A stretch of DNA of 64,000 nucleotides from Nocardiopsis endophytica (GTDB lineage: Bacteria > Actinomycetota > Actinomycetes > Streptosporangiales > Streptosporangiaceae), in the NCBI RefSeq assembly GCF_027706725.1, contig NZ_JAQFWQ010000004.1, positions 1 to 64,000 of the forward strand. The letters run 5' to 3'. The notes under the pieces are model-generated. The model ran no database searches. It saw only the letters and a program-made list of their open reading frames with translations, and was not told the DNA's origin. Below are positions 8,422 through 15,827 of the stretch, piece by piece; the first letter of the stretch is position 1; every line of letters starts with the position of its first letter. The translations under genes were made by a program, and so were the position numbers.

Positions 8422-9087
8422 CTACGTCACCTTGAGGACGGGGCGCGGGGCATCGGGGGTGAGGCCGCCCTCAGCGGCGACGCGCAGTGCCGGGGCCGGG
8501 TCCTCCACACCGCACGCCCGCATGAAGGCCTCCAGCGCCGACGGTGCGAGCGCTCCGGCGGCTGCGGCCTCCAGGATTTCGGTCACCGACTCCAGGGAGG
8601 GGTCCCCGACGCACCCGTACCTCTGCAGGCGTTCCGGGGTGCCCATGCCGTCCACCGTGCACAGTCCGTCGTCGCGGATGCCTTCCGGATACTCCGTGCG
8701 GCCCCAGGCGCCGTCGATCCACCAGTAGAGGAAACTGGGCTCCCACTCTTCTGCCGTGGTGACGCGGAGCATGTCGCCGAGCCATCCGATCGGCAGGCGG
8801 TCAGGGGCCCCGGCCAGCTTGTCGACGAGGCCCCGGTCCTCCGTGCATTCGTAGCCCAGCGGCTCGTTTCCGGTGAGGACCGCGGTGTCTTCGGCGAACC
8901 AGGTCAGACGCCACCAGGTGCCGTCTTCATGGTCCGACAGCAGTCCTTCGTCGTCCAGTGAGTAGAGGTGCAGCGCCTCCCTCGGAGCAGCCGCGGCACT
9001 CGCCGCCCCCAGGACCCCGTGCGCCCACAGCATCGGTGCCGGAGACAGATCCTCGGGGCGGCCGGGGTGGTGGATCTCGAAGGCCAT
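8422..9087 (-). CDS. Uncharacterised protein with WxL-rich core
   Basis: A soluble acidic protein of 221 aa that I do not recognise. The ATG at 9087 is chosen because GAGGGAG lies 7 bp upstream. The middle is rich in Trp (DGTWWRLTWFAED, SFLYWWIDGAWGRTEYP) and the C-terminus carries an alanine-rich helical stretch ending GVEDPAPALRVAAEGGLTPD. The same C-terminal motif occurs once more, in frame, directly upstream at 9155-9282, the remnant of a second copy. It has no membrane segments or signal peptide. Neighbouring genes give no functional hint. Confidence 0.6.
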   Translation of the reverse strand: MAFEIHHPGRPEDLSPAPMLWAHGVLGAASAAAAPREALHLYSLDDEGLLSDHEDGTWWRLTWFAEDTAVLTGNEPLGYECTEDRGLVDKLAGAPDRLPIGWLGDMLRVTTAEEWEPSFLYWWIDGAWGRTEYPEGIRDDGLCTVDGMGTPERLQRYGCVGDPSLESVTEILEAAAAGALAPSALEAFMRACGVEDPAPALRVAAEGGLTPDAPRPVLKVT

Positions 9088-9154
9088 GCTGCGCTCCCTC
9101 GCTTCGTTGGCATGCCTTCGATGCGAGGGAGAGGGGAACGGTTGCGTCCGGCCC

Positions 9155-9282
9155 GGGATATGGAGGACCGACCGCGGGGTGTCGGGGGTGAGGCCGTGCT
9201 CGATGGCCACCCGCAGGACGGGGGCCGTGTCCTCCACGCCGTACATTCTCAGGAAGAACTCAAGCGCCGCCTCCGCTGGAGT
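9155..9282 (-). pseudogene. Remnant of a paralogue of the 8422-9087 gene (C-terminal end only)
   Basis: Translated on the minus strand, this stretch reads EAALEFFLRMYGVEDTAPV, then LRVAIEHGLTPDTPRSVL, clearly homologous to the C-terminal end of the protein at 8422-9087. The 5' part is missing: homology stops where the vapBC operator begins at 9283. The likely history is tandem duplication followed by loss of the upstream part or insertion of the toxin-antitoxin pair. Confidence 0.7.
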
Positions 9283-9300
9283 GCTATCGTTGTTGATAGC
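9283..9300. promoter_or_regulatory. Probable VapB operator
   Basis: GCTATC (9283-9288) and GATAGC (9295-9300) form a perfect inverted repeat with a 6-bp spacer, 20 bp upstream of the antitoxin start. VapBC modules are usually autorepressed through such palindromes. Confidence 0.65.
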
Positions 9301-9320
9301 AACTGAGGGGGTGGTCTCTG

Positions 9321-9554
9321 ATGGGTTCCATCATCGTTCGCGGCCTCGATGAGTCGGTCAAGCGGCAGCTCGCCGCGCAGGCGAAGGAGCACGGGCGCTC
9401 CATGGAGGCAGAGGTCCGAGACATCCTCACGAAGGCTGCACGCAGGCCGCACATCGGCTTGGCGCTCTTGCAGGCTGCGCAGGATGTGGGAGGTGTCGAG
9501 GACCTTCCGGTTCCGGAGCGGAGCGACGTTGCGCGAGCGGTGGACTTCGAGTGA
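9321..9554 (+). CDS. vapB: VapB/FitA-type RHH antitoxin
   Basis: Antitoxin of a type II toxin-antitoxin pair, 77 aa. The N-terminal ribbon-helix-helix reads GSIIVRGLDESVKRQLAAQA and continues to KEHGRSMEAEVRDILTKAA, as in the FitA/Arc-like group, and binds the operator. The C-terminal tail (about residues 45-77) should wrap the toxin and block its active site. Its stop overlaps the toxin start by 4 bp (GTGA), giving translational coupling. The module sits beside a truncated gene. Confidence 0.9.
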   Translation: MGSIIVRGLDESVKRQLAAQAKEHGRSMEAEVRDILTKAARRPHIGLALLQAAQDVGGVEDLPVPERSDVARAVDFE

Positions 9555-9976
9555 TCGTCCTCGACACCAACGTCATTTCAGAGATCTTCCGGCCGCAGCC
9601 CGACGCGGGCGTCGTCGCGTGGCTCGAGTCGCTTACTGGTGACGTCGCCATCACCGCCGTGACACTCGGGGAGCTGCTGGCCGGGGCGCGCCGCCTCCCT
9701 GATGGCAGGCGCAAGAAGGCGCTGACTACGCGAATCGAGGTCGCGCTCGAGCCTTACCGGGACAGTCGTTCCGTGCTGTCGTTCGATGACGCGGCCGCCG
9801 AGCGCTACGCGGACATCCTCGTCGCGCGGAAGGCGGCCGGATCGCCGATCAGCACACCCGATGCGCAGATCGCGGCGATCTGCCTGGTGCACAACGCCAC
9901 GTGCGCGACTCGGAATACCAAGGACTTCGCACACACCGGTGTCGAACTGCTCGATCCGTGGGAACAGCGGCTGTGA
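9551..9976 (+). CDS. vapC: VapC-type PIN-domain ribonuclease toxin
   Basis: Mg-dependent endoribonuclease toxin of the PIN fold, 141 aa with GTG start. The acidic residues of the active site are visible: Asp5 in VLDTNVISE, Glu41 in TLGELLAGARRL, Asp104 in STPDAQIAAI, and Asp125 in TKDF. Family members cleave tRNA or rRNA when the antitoxin is degraded; the target of this one is unknown. The sequence is closest in style to FitB-like VapCs. It is encoded directly after its antitoxin in a two-gene operon. Confidence 0.92.
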   Translation: MIVLDTNVISEIFRPQPDAGVVAWLESLTGDVAITAVTLGELLAGARRLPDGRRKKALTTRIEVALEPYRDSRSVLSFDDAAAERYADILVARKAAGSPISTPDAQIAAICLVHNATCATRNTKDFAHTGVELLDPWEQRL

Positions 9977-10050
9977 CCAGGCCGAAGATCGAGGGCGTCA
10001 GCGCGACGCGCTGATCCGCCGCGCGGGCCGCCCCCGGCGGCCCGGAGTGC

Positions 10051-10839
10051 TTACCTCGCCGCCTTGCTCGGTACTCGTCCCGGGGTGAAGCCGATCTCCG
10101 GGCGGCCCGTCTCGGGGTTGGTCCTGACCGTGGCGTTGACCTCGTAGACCTCCGCGATCAGCTCCGGCGTCAGGACGTCGGCCGGTGCGCCTCCGGCGAC
10201 GGCTCGGCCCTCCTTGAGGACGAGGACGGAGTCGCAGAACATCGCCGCCAGGTTCAGGTCGTGGAGGGCCACCACCGTCGTGACCGGCAGTTCGGCCACG
10301 AGCTGGAGCAGGTCCAACTGGTAGCGGATGTCCAGGTGGTTCGTCGGCTCGTCCAGAAGGAGCTCCCTGGGCTCCTGTGCCAGCGCGCGGGCGATGTGGA
10401 CGCGCTGGCGTTCTCCTCCCGACAGGCGGTGCCACAGCTCGTCGGCCTTGTCGGTGAGACCGGTCCTCGCGAGCGCGTCGGAGACGGCCCGGGCATCGGC
10501 CCGCCTGTCGCCGCCGAACGTGCCGCGGTGGGGGATGCGGCCGAGGGCCACGATGTCGCGGACCGTGATGTCCACGACGGTGTCGGCGTGCTGCGTCACG
10601 GTGGCGATCGCTCGCGCCGCGTCCTTCCGGGACAGCTCCGCCAGCGACGCGTCGTCCAGCGTGACCGCCCCGGACGTGGGCCGCACCGACCCCGACAGCA
10701 GCCTGATGAGGGAGGACTTGCCCGAACCGTTGGGGCCGAGCAGCCCGACCGTCTCCCCGGCCCGCGGCTCCAGGGTCACCCCGTCGACGACGAGCCGGCC
10801 GCCGCGGTTCCAGCCGACCTCCCGGGTCCGCAGAGTCAC
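10051..10839 (-). CDS. Iron-siderophore ABC transporter ATP-binding protein
   Basis: Cytoplasmic ATPase of a FepC/FhuC-type importer, 262 aa. Walker A GPNGSGKS (35-42), Q-loop near TQHADTVVD, ABC signature LSGGERQ (139-145), Walker B LLLDEPTNHLD (160-170) and a switch His in ALHDLNLA are all intact. The GTG start has AGGAGG just upstream. It is the third gene of the operon with the permease (31 bp upstream) and binding protein, and powers uptake of ferric siderophore or haem-type ligands. Confidence 0.92.
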   Translation of the reverse strand: MTLRTREVGWNRGGRLVVDGVTLEPRAGETVGLLGPNGSGKSSLIRLLSGSVRPTSGAVTLDDASLAELSRKDAARAIATVTQHADTVVDITVRDIVALGRIPHRGTFGGDRRADARAVSDALARTGLTDKADELWHRLSGGERQRVHIARALAQEPRELLLDEPTNHLDIRYQLDLLQLVAELPVTTVVALHDLNLAAMFCDSVLVLKEGRAVAGGAPADVLTPELIAEVYEVNATVRTNPETGRPEIGFTPGRVPSKAAR

Positions 10840-10870
10840 ACCGGCCTCCTCTTCAGTCGGAACCCAGGGG

Positions 10871-11971
10871 TCACAGCGGCCTCCTCCGGCGGAACATGAT
10901 GGCGATGAACACCGGGACGCCGACCAGCGCGGTCCCCACCCCGACGGGCAGCGGCGAGGGGGAGAAGGCGACGCGCGCCGCCGCGTCCACCCACACCATG
11001 AAGACGGCCCCGACCAGCGCCGTCACCGGGACCAGGCGGGAGTGCACCGGCCCGGTCAGGAACCGTGCGGCGTGCGGCAGCACCAGGCCGACGAACCCGA
11101 TCGCCCCGGCCACGCTCACCATCGTCGCCGTGAGCAGCGCGGTCACGGTCATCAGGCCGATCCTGGCCCGCCGCACCGACACCCCCAGCGAGGAGGCGAC
11201 CTCGTCACCGAACGCGAACGCGTCCAGCACCGGCGCCCGCAGCAGGCAGAAGACCACACCGGCGAGCACGACGGCACCGCACAGGGCCACATCGTCCCAC
11301 CGCACCCCTTCGAGGGAGCCCAGCAGCCAGAACATCACCCCGCGCGCCTCGTCCGAATCGGCGAAGGCGAAGATGACGAACGAGGTCAGCGCGGAGAACA
11401 GCTGCGTCACCGCGATCCCCGCCAGGATGACCTTGTCATTGGTGCCGCCCGCCAGGCGTGAGATCAGCAGCACCACGGCGAACGCCGCGACCGAGCCGGC
11501 GAACGCTCCGCCGGACACCCCCAGCGCGAACCCGCCGACGCCCACGATCCCCACCAGGACCGCTCCGGTCGAGGCGCCCGAGGAGATCCCGAGGACATAG
11601 GGGTCGGCGAGCGGGTTGCGCAGCAGCGACTGCAGGATCACACCGCACAGTCCCAGACCGGCCCCGCACGCCGCGGCCACCAGCGCCCGGGGCAGGCGGT
11701 CGTCCCACACGATGGCGTCCTCGGAGACCCGCACCGGGATGTCGGTGAACCCCAGGTGGTTGAGAACGATGTCGCGCACGTTGACCAGGGAGACGTCCGC
11801 CGGCCCCAGGGTGATCGCCACCCCGATCGACGCCACGAGCAGTGCCAGCGCCCCCGTGCCCACGCCGAGGAACCGCAGGGACGAGCCCCCGGTGGGTCCG
11901 GCCGACGGCGCCGGGGCGGACGCGGTCCGCGACCCGGCGGGCGACCCGTCGGGCGGAGCGTCGAGCGTCAC
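10871..11971 (-). CDS. FecCD-family iron-siderophore permease
   Basis: Polytopic membrane subunit of an ABC importer of the FecCD/BtuC family, 366 aa with about nine or ten hydrophobic helices. Diagnostic stretches are PRALVAAACGAGLGLCGVIL, QSLLRNPLADPYVLGISSGA and GFVGLVLPHAARFLTGPVHS, the last containing the ATPase-coupling region. The N-terminal 35 residues are a Pro/Ala/Ser-rich cytoplasmic extension. The GTG start overlaps the stop of the binding-protein gene by 4 bp. A single permease gene is present, so it must work as a homodimer. Confidence 0.93.
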   Translation of the reverse strand: MTLDAPPDGSPAGSRTASAPAPSAGPTGGSSLRFLGVGTGALALLVASIGVAITLGPADVSLVNVRDIVLNHLGFTDIPVRVSEDAIVWDDRLPRALVAAACGAGLGLCGVILQSLLRNPLADPYVLGISSGASTGAVLVGIVGVGGFALGVSGGAFAGSVAAFAVVLLISRLAGGTNDKVILAGIAVTQLFSALTSFVIFAFADSDEARGVMFWLLGSLEGVRWDDVALCGAVVLAGVVFCLLRAPVLDAFAFGDEVASSLGVSVRRARIGLMTVTALLTATMVSVAGAIGFVGLVLPHAARFLTGPVHSRLVPVTALVGAVFMVWVDAAARVAFSPSPLPVGVGTALVGVPVFIAIMFRRRRPL

Positions 11972-13008
11972 CGCGCCTCCTCGACGGAGGCGAGTCCTTC
12001 GCTGAGGGCCTCCAGCCCGTCGACGGTCCGGATCGAGGGGTTCATCTCGGCCCCGTGCAGGGCGATGAACCGCTCCTCCTCGACCGCGTCCATGTCCTTG
12101 GTGAGGGGGTCGCTCTCCAGGAAGTCGATCTTCTCCTGGAGCTTGTCGCCCGGCGCCCGCTCACGGCTGAGGTCTCCGAGCACGATCACGTCGGGGTCCC
12201 GGTCGACGAAGGCCTCCCACGTCGTGGCCGGCCAGTCGTCCTCCTCGTCGGCGAACACGTTCTCGGCGCCGACCTCGTCGGCCAGCAGGTTCGCCGACCC
12301 CCGCCCGCCCGCGACGTAGGGCGTCTTCAGGTCCGCGAACCAGAAGGCGATGGTGACGTCGGAGGCGTCGACGCCCTCCAGGGCCGCTCGGCGCCGCTGT
12401 TCGAGCTCGTCCACCAGGTCCTCGCCCCTGCTGGGGACGTCGAAGATCTCGGCCAGCTCGCGGATCTCCTGGTACAGCGAATCGAGGGTGAGCGGGGCGG
12501 TCCGGGTGCCGCCGCCGTTGATGCTCGTGCCGCCGTCGCAGTCGGTGGGGGAGAGGTAGGTCGGGATGCCGGTCTCCTCGAAGCGGCTCCGCTCGGCCAC
12601 CCCTCCCTGGGCGAAGTGGCGCCCGAACGAGGCCGTCACCAGGTCGGGGTCGGTGTCCAGGGCCACCTCCCACGAGGGCGCCTCGTCCGCCAGCCGGGGG
12701 ACCTCCTCGTTGGCCTCGGCGAGGTTCTCCCGCACCGGGTCGGTCCACGACGCGGTGCCGACCATGCGGTCCTCCAGCCCCAGCGACAGGAGGATCTCCG
12801 TGGACCCCTGGTCGAGGGAGACGGCCCGCTGGGGCGCGTGCTCGATCGTCACCTCCCGGCCGCAGTTCTCCACGACCAGGGGGTACTCGGTCGCGCCCTC
12901 CCCGGCGGCGGCCTTTTGCTCCGGAACGGGTTCGGACTCCCCGCAGCCGGCCGTGGCCAGCAGGAGGAGGACGGACGCCCCGACGGCGAGAGATGCGCGT
13001 ACCACCAT
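11968..13008 (-). CDS. Iron-siderophore ABC transporter substrate-binding lipoprotein
   Basis: Extracytoplasmic solute-binding protein of the FecB/FepB type, 346 aa. A lipoprotein signal peptide ends in LLLATAGC with the lipidated Cys at about residue 22. The mature part has the two-lobe pattern: QRAVSLDQGSTEILLSLGLE in lobe one and a long connecting helix LDSLYQEIRELAEIFDVPSR. A GTG two codons upstream (13014) is an alternative start. It is first in a three-gene uptake operon controlled, by position, by the iron-box-like site at 13070-13090. The ligand (siderophore type) cannot be told. Confidence 0.9.
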   Translation of the reverse strand: MVVRASLAVGASVLLLLATAGCGESEPVPEQKAAAGEGATEYPLVVENCGREVTIEHAPQRAVSLDQGSTEILLSLGLEDRMVGTASWTDPVRENLAEANEEVPRLADEAPSWEVALDTDPDLVTASFGRHFAQGGVAERSRFEETGIPTYLSPTDCDGGTSINGGGTRTAPLTLDSLYQEIRELAEIFDVPSRGEDLVDELEQRRRAALEGVDASDVTIAFWFADLKTPYVAGGRGSANLLADEVGAENVFADEEDDWPATTWEAFVDRDPDVIVLGDLSRERAPGDKLQEKIDFLESDPLTKDMDAVEEERFIALHGAEMNPSIRTVDGLEALSEGLASVEEAR

Positions 13009-13069
13009 GACCACCGCTCAACAGATCCGGTTCGGGACCATGCGCCCGAAATGCCCACTACGGCGATGG

Positions 13070-13090
13070 TTACCTTAGCCTAGCCTTACC
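13070..13090 (-). promoter_or_regulatory. Iron-box-like operator (IdeR/DmdR type)
   Basis: On the minus strand the site reads GGTAAGGCTAGGCTAAGG followed by TAA. It strongly resembles the TTAGGTTAGGCT-type iron boxes bound by IdeR/DmdR repressors in actinobacteria. It is about 60 bp upstream of the binding-protein gene, the right place to shut off uptake when iron is plentiful. Confidence 0.65.
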
Positions 13091-13223
13091 GGTGTCCGCG
13101 TCACGGGGAGGCGTGACGTCGGAACCCGCCGGACGGTGGGGCGCCTCCGGCCCGACGGAACCCGTCGACGTGCACGCGGCGCCGGAGCGCGGCGGGACGA
13201 GCGGCCGCCTGAAGCGAAGCGGA

Positions 13224-13255
13224 GGGGCCCACACGCTCCCTTGGGTGTGGGCCCC
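13224..13255 (-). terminator. Terminator after the nitroimidazole-type operon
   Basis: GGGGCCCACAC (13224-13234) pairs perfectly with GTGTGGGCCCC (13245-13255), loop 10. It lies about 30 bp beyond the Rieske gene stop on the minus strand and separates the operon from the iron-uptake promoter. Confidence 0.75.
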
Positions 13256-13283
13256 GTTCTTCTCGCTGGAAGGCTCTGGAGGG

Positions 13284-13559
13284 CTACTGCTCCACGGGCT
13301 CTCCCGACAGGTCGGAGATGATCCGCAGGGCCCTGCATGATGGGCCCGCGCTCACCGAACCGTCCCTCAGGTCGAACACCGAGTGGTGCAGCGGGCACCG
13401 CACCTTCAGCACCGTGCCGTCCACGTGGCCGAACCGCAGCAGGCCGCCCCTATGCGGGCAGTGCGCCTCGGCCAGCAGCCTGCGGCCCCCTGCCTCGATC
13501 AGCACCATGTCCTCGGTGACGGGGCGTACGGACGCCTTGGACGCCTCGCCGCCGCTCAT
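13284..13559 (-). CDS. Rieske [2Fe-2S] ferredoxin-like protein
   Basis: Small soluble Rieske protein, 91 aa. Cluster ligands are complete: C34-P-H36 in EAHCPHRGG and C55-P-L-H58 in VRCPLHHSVFDL. It is the last of five overlapping genes (ATGA overlap with the diiron oxygenase gene). Probable role: electron delivery to the heme-oxygenase-like diiron enzyme encoded just before it, or to another oxygenase of the pathway. By position it may correspond to RohT of the azomycin cluster, as I remember that cluster, but I am not sure of the correspondence. Confidence 0.85.
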   Translation of the reverse strand: MSGGEASKASVRPVTEDMVLIEAGGRRLLAEAHCPHRGGLLRFGHVDGTVLKVRCPLHHSVFDLRDGSVSAGPSCRALRIISDLSGEPVEQ

Positions 13560-14512
13560 GACGGCGCTCCTGTCGCCTGCGCCGCACCCGACGGGCCCGC
13601 CGCCCGCGCGCGCTCCACGGCGGCCTCGAAGGCCGCCCCGGCGACCGCGCCGGTCAGCTCCACGCCCGCCCAGACCTTGGCCGTGTCCAGGCCACGCTCG
13701 GTGTCCAGCGACTTGAGCGCCGCCCGCATCTGCCGGCTGTGGTAGCCGTCGATGTACAGGTGCTCCGTGTAGTACGCGTGCTCCGACAGCCCCAGCCGCT
13801 CGGCCGCCCGCCGGTAGCACTGGAACGCGTACAGCACGCTCGACTCGAAGTAGGCGTACCCGCCGAGGAAGTACTCCGGCTCCGGCGCCCGCGACGCCAG
13901 CCAGTGGAACAGGTTGACGTAGGCCAGCGACTCCGGCGCCGCCCTGCGCACGTAGTACTCCAGGTCCAGCGTCATCCCGACCCCGGTCAGCAGGTCCCGG
14001 TACAGCCGCGAGTGCGCCTTCTCCTCGCTTCCGCACCCCAGCTCGTCGATGAGCACCCGGAACACCGCCAGCCCCGACGCGAACGGCAGCCGCGCCACGA
14101 CCGGCAGCAGCGTCTCGGACTCGGTCAGCCCGTCCACCGCGAACTCGGACGCGATCACCTTGAGCTGCTCCAGGCTCGCCTCCTCGGCCACGAAGCGCGC
14201 GGCCTCGTCCTCCGCCGCCTCCTCGGCCGCCAACCGTCCGCGCAGCGCGCGCAGCAGCGCCGCCCGGTCCGGCAGGTCCGGCGCCCCGGCCTCGAACCGC
14301 GCCGCCATCGGCCCGATCCACCGCTCCTCCAGCGCCAGCGTCTCCGCGTACTCCACGGCCGTGGGCACCGTCCTGTACAGGCGGTACAGCCGCAGCTGGT
14401 CGCTGTCGGCCGCCCTCGCGCGCGCCATGGCGGTGTCGGGCGCGAGCGGCATCCCCCTCGGTGCCCCGCCGGGTGTCCCGCTCGGCATCCCCGACGCCGT
14501 GCTCGTCGTCAT
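13556..14512 (-). CDS. rohS: Heme-oxygenase-like diiron N-oxygenase (RohS-like)
   Basis: Probable HDO-superfamily (iron-containing redox enzyme) protein, 318 aa from the ATG at 14512 behind GGAGGAC. Candidate metal ligands follow the HDO order: Glu157 in VLIDELGCG, His167 in EKAHSRLY, Glu223 in YFESS, then Glu250/His251 in YYTEHLY and D255-x-x-H258 in IDGYHSRQM. Relatives such as SznF and RohS oxidise amine nitrogens. With the arginine-type PLP enzyme and aldolase upstream, the expected reaction is oxidation of 2-aminoimidazole to 2-nitroimidazole. The family and neighbours are seen; the exact substrate is inferred. Ribosomal coupling by 4-bp overlaps on both sides. Confidence 0.8.
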   Translation of the reverse strand: MTTSTASGMPSGTPGGAPRGMPLAPDTAMARARAADSDQLRLYRLYRTVPTAVEYAETLALEERWIGPMAARFEAGAPDLPDRAALLRALRGRLAAEEAAEDEAARFVAEEASLEQLKVIASEFAVDGLTESETLLPVVARLPFASGLAVFRVLIDELGCGSEEKAHSRLYRDLLTGVGMTLDLEYYVRRAAPESLAYVNLFHWLASRAPEPEYFLGGYAYFESSVLYAFQCYRRAAERLGLSEHAYYTEHLYIDGYHSRQMRAALKSLDTERGLDTAKVWAGVELTGAVAGAAFEAAVERARAAGPSGAAQATGAPS

Positions 14513-15327
14513 GATCCGTCCTCCTGTCCACCTGGGGGCGCGCATTCGTCCTCGATCACGCCCCTGCGCGCGAGCTCCCGTTTCACGCGCAGGTACCAGT
14601 CGTCGCGGAACAGCCCGAACAGTTCGCACACCGCGTCCACGATCCGCTGCAGCGGCTCACCGGGGTCGGCCAGGAGCGCGTTGCACATCCCCGGTTCGAG
14701 GTTGGCCAGCGGCCCGACCAGCCCGTCCACGCCGGGCGTCGACGCCACCTTGTCCTCCCACCCCTGCAGCACCGGGACCCCCGTCCCGGCCGCCGCCAGC
14801 GCGCGCGTCAGCTCGGGGACACCGCTGGACTCCTTGACGGCGGCGATCCCGGGCAGGCCGCAGATCCGCAGCAGCGTCACCAGCGACGCCCGGTTCCGCG
14901 ACACCGGCTCCTCGTTGTAGACGACGATCGGCAGCCGGGTGCCGCCGCGCAGCGCCCGGTAGTGCGCCACCATCTCGTCCTGCCCGACGCCCGCCCCGAA
15001 CGGCGTGGTGGCGGCGACCATGTCCGCCCCCAGCGCTTCGGCCGTGCGGGCCCGGTGCAGCACGGAGGGCGTGTCGGCCGCCTGCACCCCCGCGATCACC
15101 GGGAGCCCGTGCGAGTGCGCGACGGTGAAGGCCACCATGTCGCTCCACTGCTGGTCGGTGAGGCGCCACCCCTCGCCCGAACTGAGCACCGGCATCAGCG
15201 CCGACACGTCCGCGTGCACGTACTCGATGAGGGAGGCCGTGCTCTTCTCCGAGACGCGGCCGTGCTCGTCGTAGGGGGTGATGAGCGGGACCACGGTCCC
15301 AGAGATTCCAGAGATCCCGGAGGTCAC
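14509..15327 (-). CDS. rohR: DapA-type (DHDPS family) aldolase, RohR-like
   Basis: TIM-barrel pyruvate-dependent class I aldolase, 272 aa, GTG start overlapping the upstream stop by 4 bp. The Schiff-base Lys165 is in GIAAVKESSG and the acid/base Tyr137 in VVYNEEP. The usual GTTGE pyruvate loop reads LSSGEG, a common change in the wider family. In the azomycin route the homologue RohR splits 4-hydroxy-2-ketoarginine by retro-aldol reaction into pyruvate and guanidinoacetaldehyde, which fits this operon. It is not needed for lysine synthesis in this context. Assignment beyond the family rests on gene order. Confidence 0.8.
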   Translation of the reverse strand: MTSGISGISGTVVPLITPYDEHGRVSEKSTASLIEYVHADVSALMPVLSSGEGWRLTDQQWSDMVAFTVAHSHGLPVIAGVQAADTPSVLHRARTAEALGADMVAATTPFGAGVGQDEMVAHYRALRGGTRLPIVVYNEEPVSRNRASLVTLLRICGLPGIAAVKESSGVPELTRALAAAGTGVPVLQGWEDKVASTPGVDGLVGPLANLEPGMCNALLADPGEPLQRIVDAVCELFGLFRDDWYLRVKRELARRGVIEDECAPPGGQEDGS

Positions 15328-15827
15328 AGCTCGTCCCTCCCCACGCGCAGCGCGAGCGAGATGCGGTAGAACGGCTCCAGCCCGCCCGGGAACCGGGGCT
15401 CGTCCCCGAGCGCCTCCGCGGGCTCCACCGGCAGGCCGGGCCGCGCCAGCAGCCGCGCCGACGCGGTGTGCAGGGTGCCGCCGCGCTCCATCACCTGGCC
15501 CAGCAGCAGCCGTTCGTGGTCGGGCAGCCCGTCCAGGGCCGGGTCCTCCCATGCGCGCCGGGTGTCCTTCTCCGCGTACCCGGTCCGGTCGATGCGCAGG
15601 TCGGTGTGGAGCCGGTCCATGAAGGGGTAGTAGGCGTCCTGCTCGCCCCTGGGGCGCCTCCACACCAGGGCGTCGCACAGGCCCACCTGCTCCAGACTCA
15701 TGTGCACCGGCGCCGTGGGCCGCCCCAGCGCGCGGGCGAAGAACGCCTTGCACCCGCGGCGCACGCGCTCGTCCTCGTGGTGCATCCCCATGAAGAGCGC
15801 GGCGTCCACGAACACCTCACCGCTCAT
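15324..15827 (-). CDS. PIN-like uncharacterised protein of the nitroimidazole-type operon
   Basis: A 167-aa soluble protein with no strong family match known to me. The start FVDAALFMGMHHEDERVRRG looks like a PIN-fold first strand and helix (V-D-x-x-x-x-x-x-x-H-x-x-D), and SLEQVG near residue 45 could be the second acidic site, but the full acidic set of a nuclease is not apparent. It overlaps the PLP-enzyme gene by 11 bp and the aldolase gene by 4 bp, so it is part of the pathway unit. By elimination it may be the cyclising/dehydrating enzyme forming 2-aminoimidazole (the role of RohQ); this is inference only. Confidence 0.65.
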   Translation of the reverse strand: MSGEVFVDAALFMGMHHEDERVRRGCKAFFARALGRPTAPVHMSLEQVGLCDALVWRRPRGEQDAYYPFMDRLHTDLRIDRTGYAEKDTRRAWEDPALDGLPDHERLLLGQVMERGGTLHTASARLLARPGLPVEPAEALGDEPRFPGGLEPFYRISLALRVGRDEL

